5,228 nucleotides of DNA from DASPXY01 sp038227745 (GTDB lineage: Bacteria; Planctomycetota; Planctomycetia; Gemmatales; Gemmataceae): the NCBI GenBank assembly GCA_038227745.1, contig JBBRPS010000715.1, positions 1 through 5,228 of the forward strand, written 5' to 3'. The translations under genes were made by a program, and so were the position numbers. Each line of letters starts with the position of its first letter. The stretch's first letter is position 1. Below the pieces are notes generated by a model that did not search any database, was not told the origin of the DNA, and worked only from the letters and a program-made list of their open reading frames with translations. Below, piece after piece: positions 4,436 to 5,228 of this stretch.

Positions 4436-4444
4436 TGCTAGAAT
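4436..4444 (+). promoter_or_regulatory. Possible extended -10 promoter of the second DUF433/DUF5615 operon
   Basis: TGCTAGAAT at 4436-4444 has the TG extension and five of six -10 bases. No clear -35 is found. The leader to the GTG at 4501 would be about 50 bases. TATCAT at 4430-4435 is an alternative. Confidence 0.35.
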
Positions 4445-4500
4445 ATCTGTAGAGTTGTTGGCGAGGGCAGGGTCCAGAAACCCCAAGAGGAGGTAGTCCG

Positions 4501-4725
4501 GTGGCGACTCTAACGGATCGGATCACTGTTGATCCCAAGCAGTGCGGCGGGCGTCCTTGTGTCCGGGGCATGCGCATCCGCGTCAGCGACGTTCTTGACC
4601 TGTTGGCGAATGGCCTCAGCACTGAGCAGATTGTCGCGGAACTCCCGGACCTGGAGCCGGCGGACGTCCAGGCTTGCTTGCGCTTCGCCAGCCAGCAGGT
4701 TGCTCATCCGGTGTCGGTACCATGA
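4501..4725 (+). CDS. DUF433 family predicted antitoxin (second module)
   Basis: A 74-residue protein read from a GTG start; GAGGAGGT at 4487-4494 lies six bases upstream and supports it. The motif 'DPKQCGGRPCVRGMRIRV' (11-28) is the DUF433 signature, with Met in place of the usual Thr before Arg. A helical winged-helix-like part follows, 'VSDVLDLLANGLSTEQIVAELPDLEPADVQACL', which is the standard DUF433 form. It belongs to a different branch from the cassette 2 protein, which has a distinct middle region. The predicted role is to bind the PIN-like partner and possibly repress the operon. Its stop overlaps the toxin start by four bases (ATGA at 4722-4725). Confidence 0.9.
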   Translation: MATLTDRITVDPKQCGGRPCVRGMRIRVSDVLDLLANGLSTEQIVAELPDLEPADVQACLRFASQQVAHPVSVP

Positions 4726-5063
4726 TCATCTGGTTGGATGCCCAGTTGCCTCCATCAGTGGCCGTGTGGATCACGGCGACGTTCGGAGTCGAGGCGAGAG
4801 CGGTTCGCGATCTTGGCCTGCGCGATGCCCAGGATGCGCCGATCTTCGAGGCAGCTCGCGCCGCCGGAGCGGTGGTGATGACCAAGGACAAGGACTTCGT
4901 CGAGATGCTGCAACGGCTTGGGCCGCCGCCGAAAGTGTTGTGGGTGACCTGCGGGAATACTTCCAACGCCCGCCTTCGCGAGATCTTGAGCAGTGCCTTA
5001 CCCACAGCGGTGGCGCGGCTGGAGAGCGGGGATAACTTGATCGAGATCACGGATGGGCCGTAA
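4722..5063 (+). CDS. DUF5615 PIN-like predicted toxin (second module)
   Basis: A 113-residue protein. 'MIIWLDAQLPPSVAVWI' carries Asp6 in the first strand, 'LRDAQDAPIFEAAR' carries Asp38, and 'AVVMTKDKDFVEML' carries Asp56 and Asp58; 'VLWVTCGNTSNARL' (72-85) is the late strand with Asn79-Thr80. These are the hallmarks of DUF5615 Mut7-C-like PIN proteins, which are expected to be metal-dependent RNases. The ATG at 4722 is chosen over an in-frame ATG at 4674 because it overlaps the antitoxin stop by four bases and begins exactly with the first strand. It shares little sequence with the cassette 2 toxin beyond the motif positions, so the two modules are not a recent duplication. The gene is intact. 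Confidence 0.9.
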   Translation: MIIWLDAQLPPSVAVWITATFGVEARAVRDLGLRDAQDAPIFEAARAAGAVVMTKDKDFVEMLQRLGPPPKVLWVTCGNTSNARLREILSSALPTAVARLESGDNLIEITDGP

Positions 5064-5228
5064 CACTACCGATCTGAGGTCGGAGGTGAATGGCACTGTC
5101 ATGTGTAACCCATTATATGCATAGGGTTTGCAACATGCCACGCGCCAAGCCAACGCGCTCCGGGCCTGGCAGTCTGCCGCTTCCTGCGCGGGCCGGCCGC
5201 AGCCCCTGCGTGCGCCACGCCGGCACCC
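5064..5228. other. 3' flank with no defensible gene
   Basis: An AT-rich stretch at about 5100-5132 contains AACCC (5107-5111) facing GGGTT (5124-5128), a small possible hairpin. It is followed by very GC-rich sequence. A frame stays open from an ATG at 5135 to the window edge (MPRAKPTRSGPGSLPLPARA...), but it has no ribosome binding site, and the GC-rich composition makes open frames likely by chance. The minus strand offers open frames too. Confidence 0.35.

Noticed and set aside
4529..5035. 168-codon open frame on the + strand across the second DUF433/DUF5615 module
   Set aside because: It is out of frame with two clear family members with good starts; its serine- and arginine-rich translation is a frame shadow.

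Overview
The window looks like a GC-rich accessory region from a planctomycete, most likely a Gemmata-like relative. This is an inference. It rests on the DUF4058-type protein, the dense DUF433/DUF5615 modules, a short lipoprotein with no recognisable family, and two repeat families I associate with that group. No rRNA, tRNA or housekeeping gene is present to confirm it.

Layout: bases 1-875 hold a possible tail of an upstream gene and a predicted lipoprotein gene. Bases 1073-2838 hold four imperfect palindromes of 94-99 bp with the architecture of integron attC recombination sites. They have inverse core RYYYAAC-like and core GTTRRRY-like ends, paired inner arms, an unpaired spacer, and two extra bases always in the left arm. 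Between them lie three compact units that read as gene cassettes, all on the + strand. The first is a 68-residue two-helix membrane protein, the second a DUF433/DUF5615 (VapBC-like) pair, and the third a HicA/HicB-like pair. No integrase is in view, so within this window the array is a cluster of attC sites lacking an integrase (CALIN).

Bases 2883-4391 are organised by a second repeat, a palindrome with arms reading roughly AAAAGGGGACGCATCTATT. Three copies flank a DUF4058-type gene and a RelB/RelE-type toxin-antitoxin operon; the middle copy has lost its right arm exactly where the toxin-antitoxin promoter begins. After the third copy comes a second, divergent DUF433/DUF5615 operon. The last 165 bases have no gene I can defend.

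Together the window is an accumulation zone of predicted toxin-antitoxin operons: four pairs in about 3.5 kb. All genes are on the + strand and are separated by two unrelated families of structured DNA. The toxin-antitoxin pairs show short overlaps or small gaps, and three of the four have their own -10 element. This fits self-contained units that can be moved and kept independently. Functions are inferred from sequence patterns alone.
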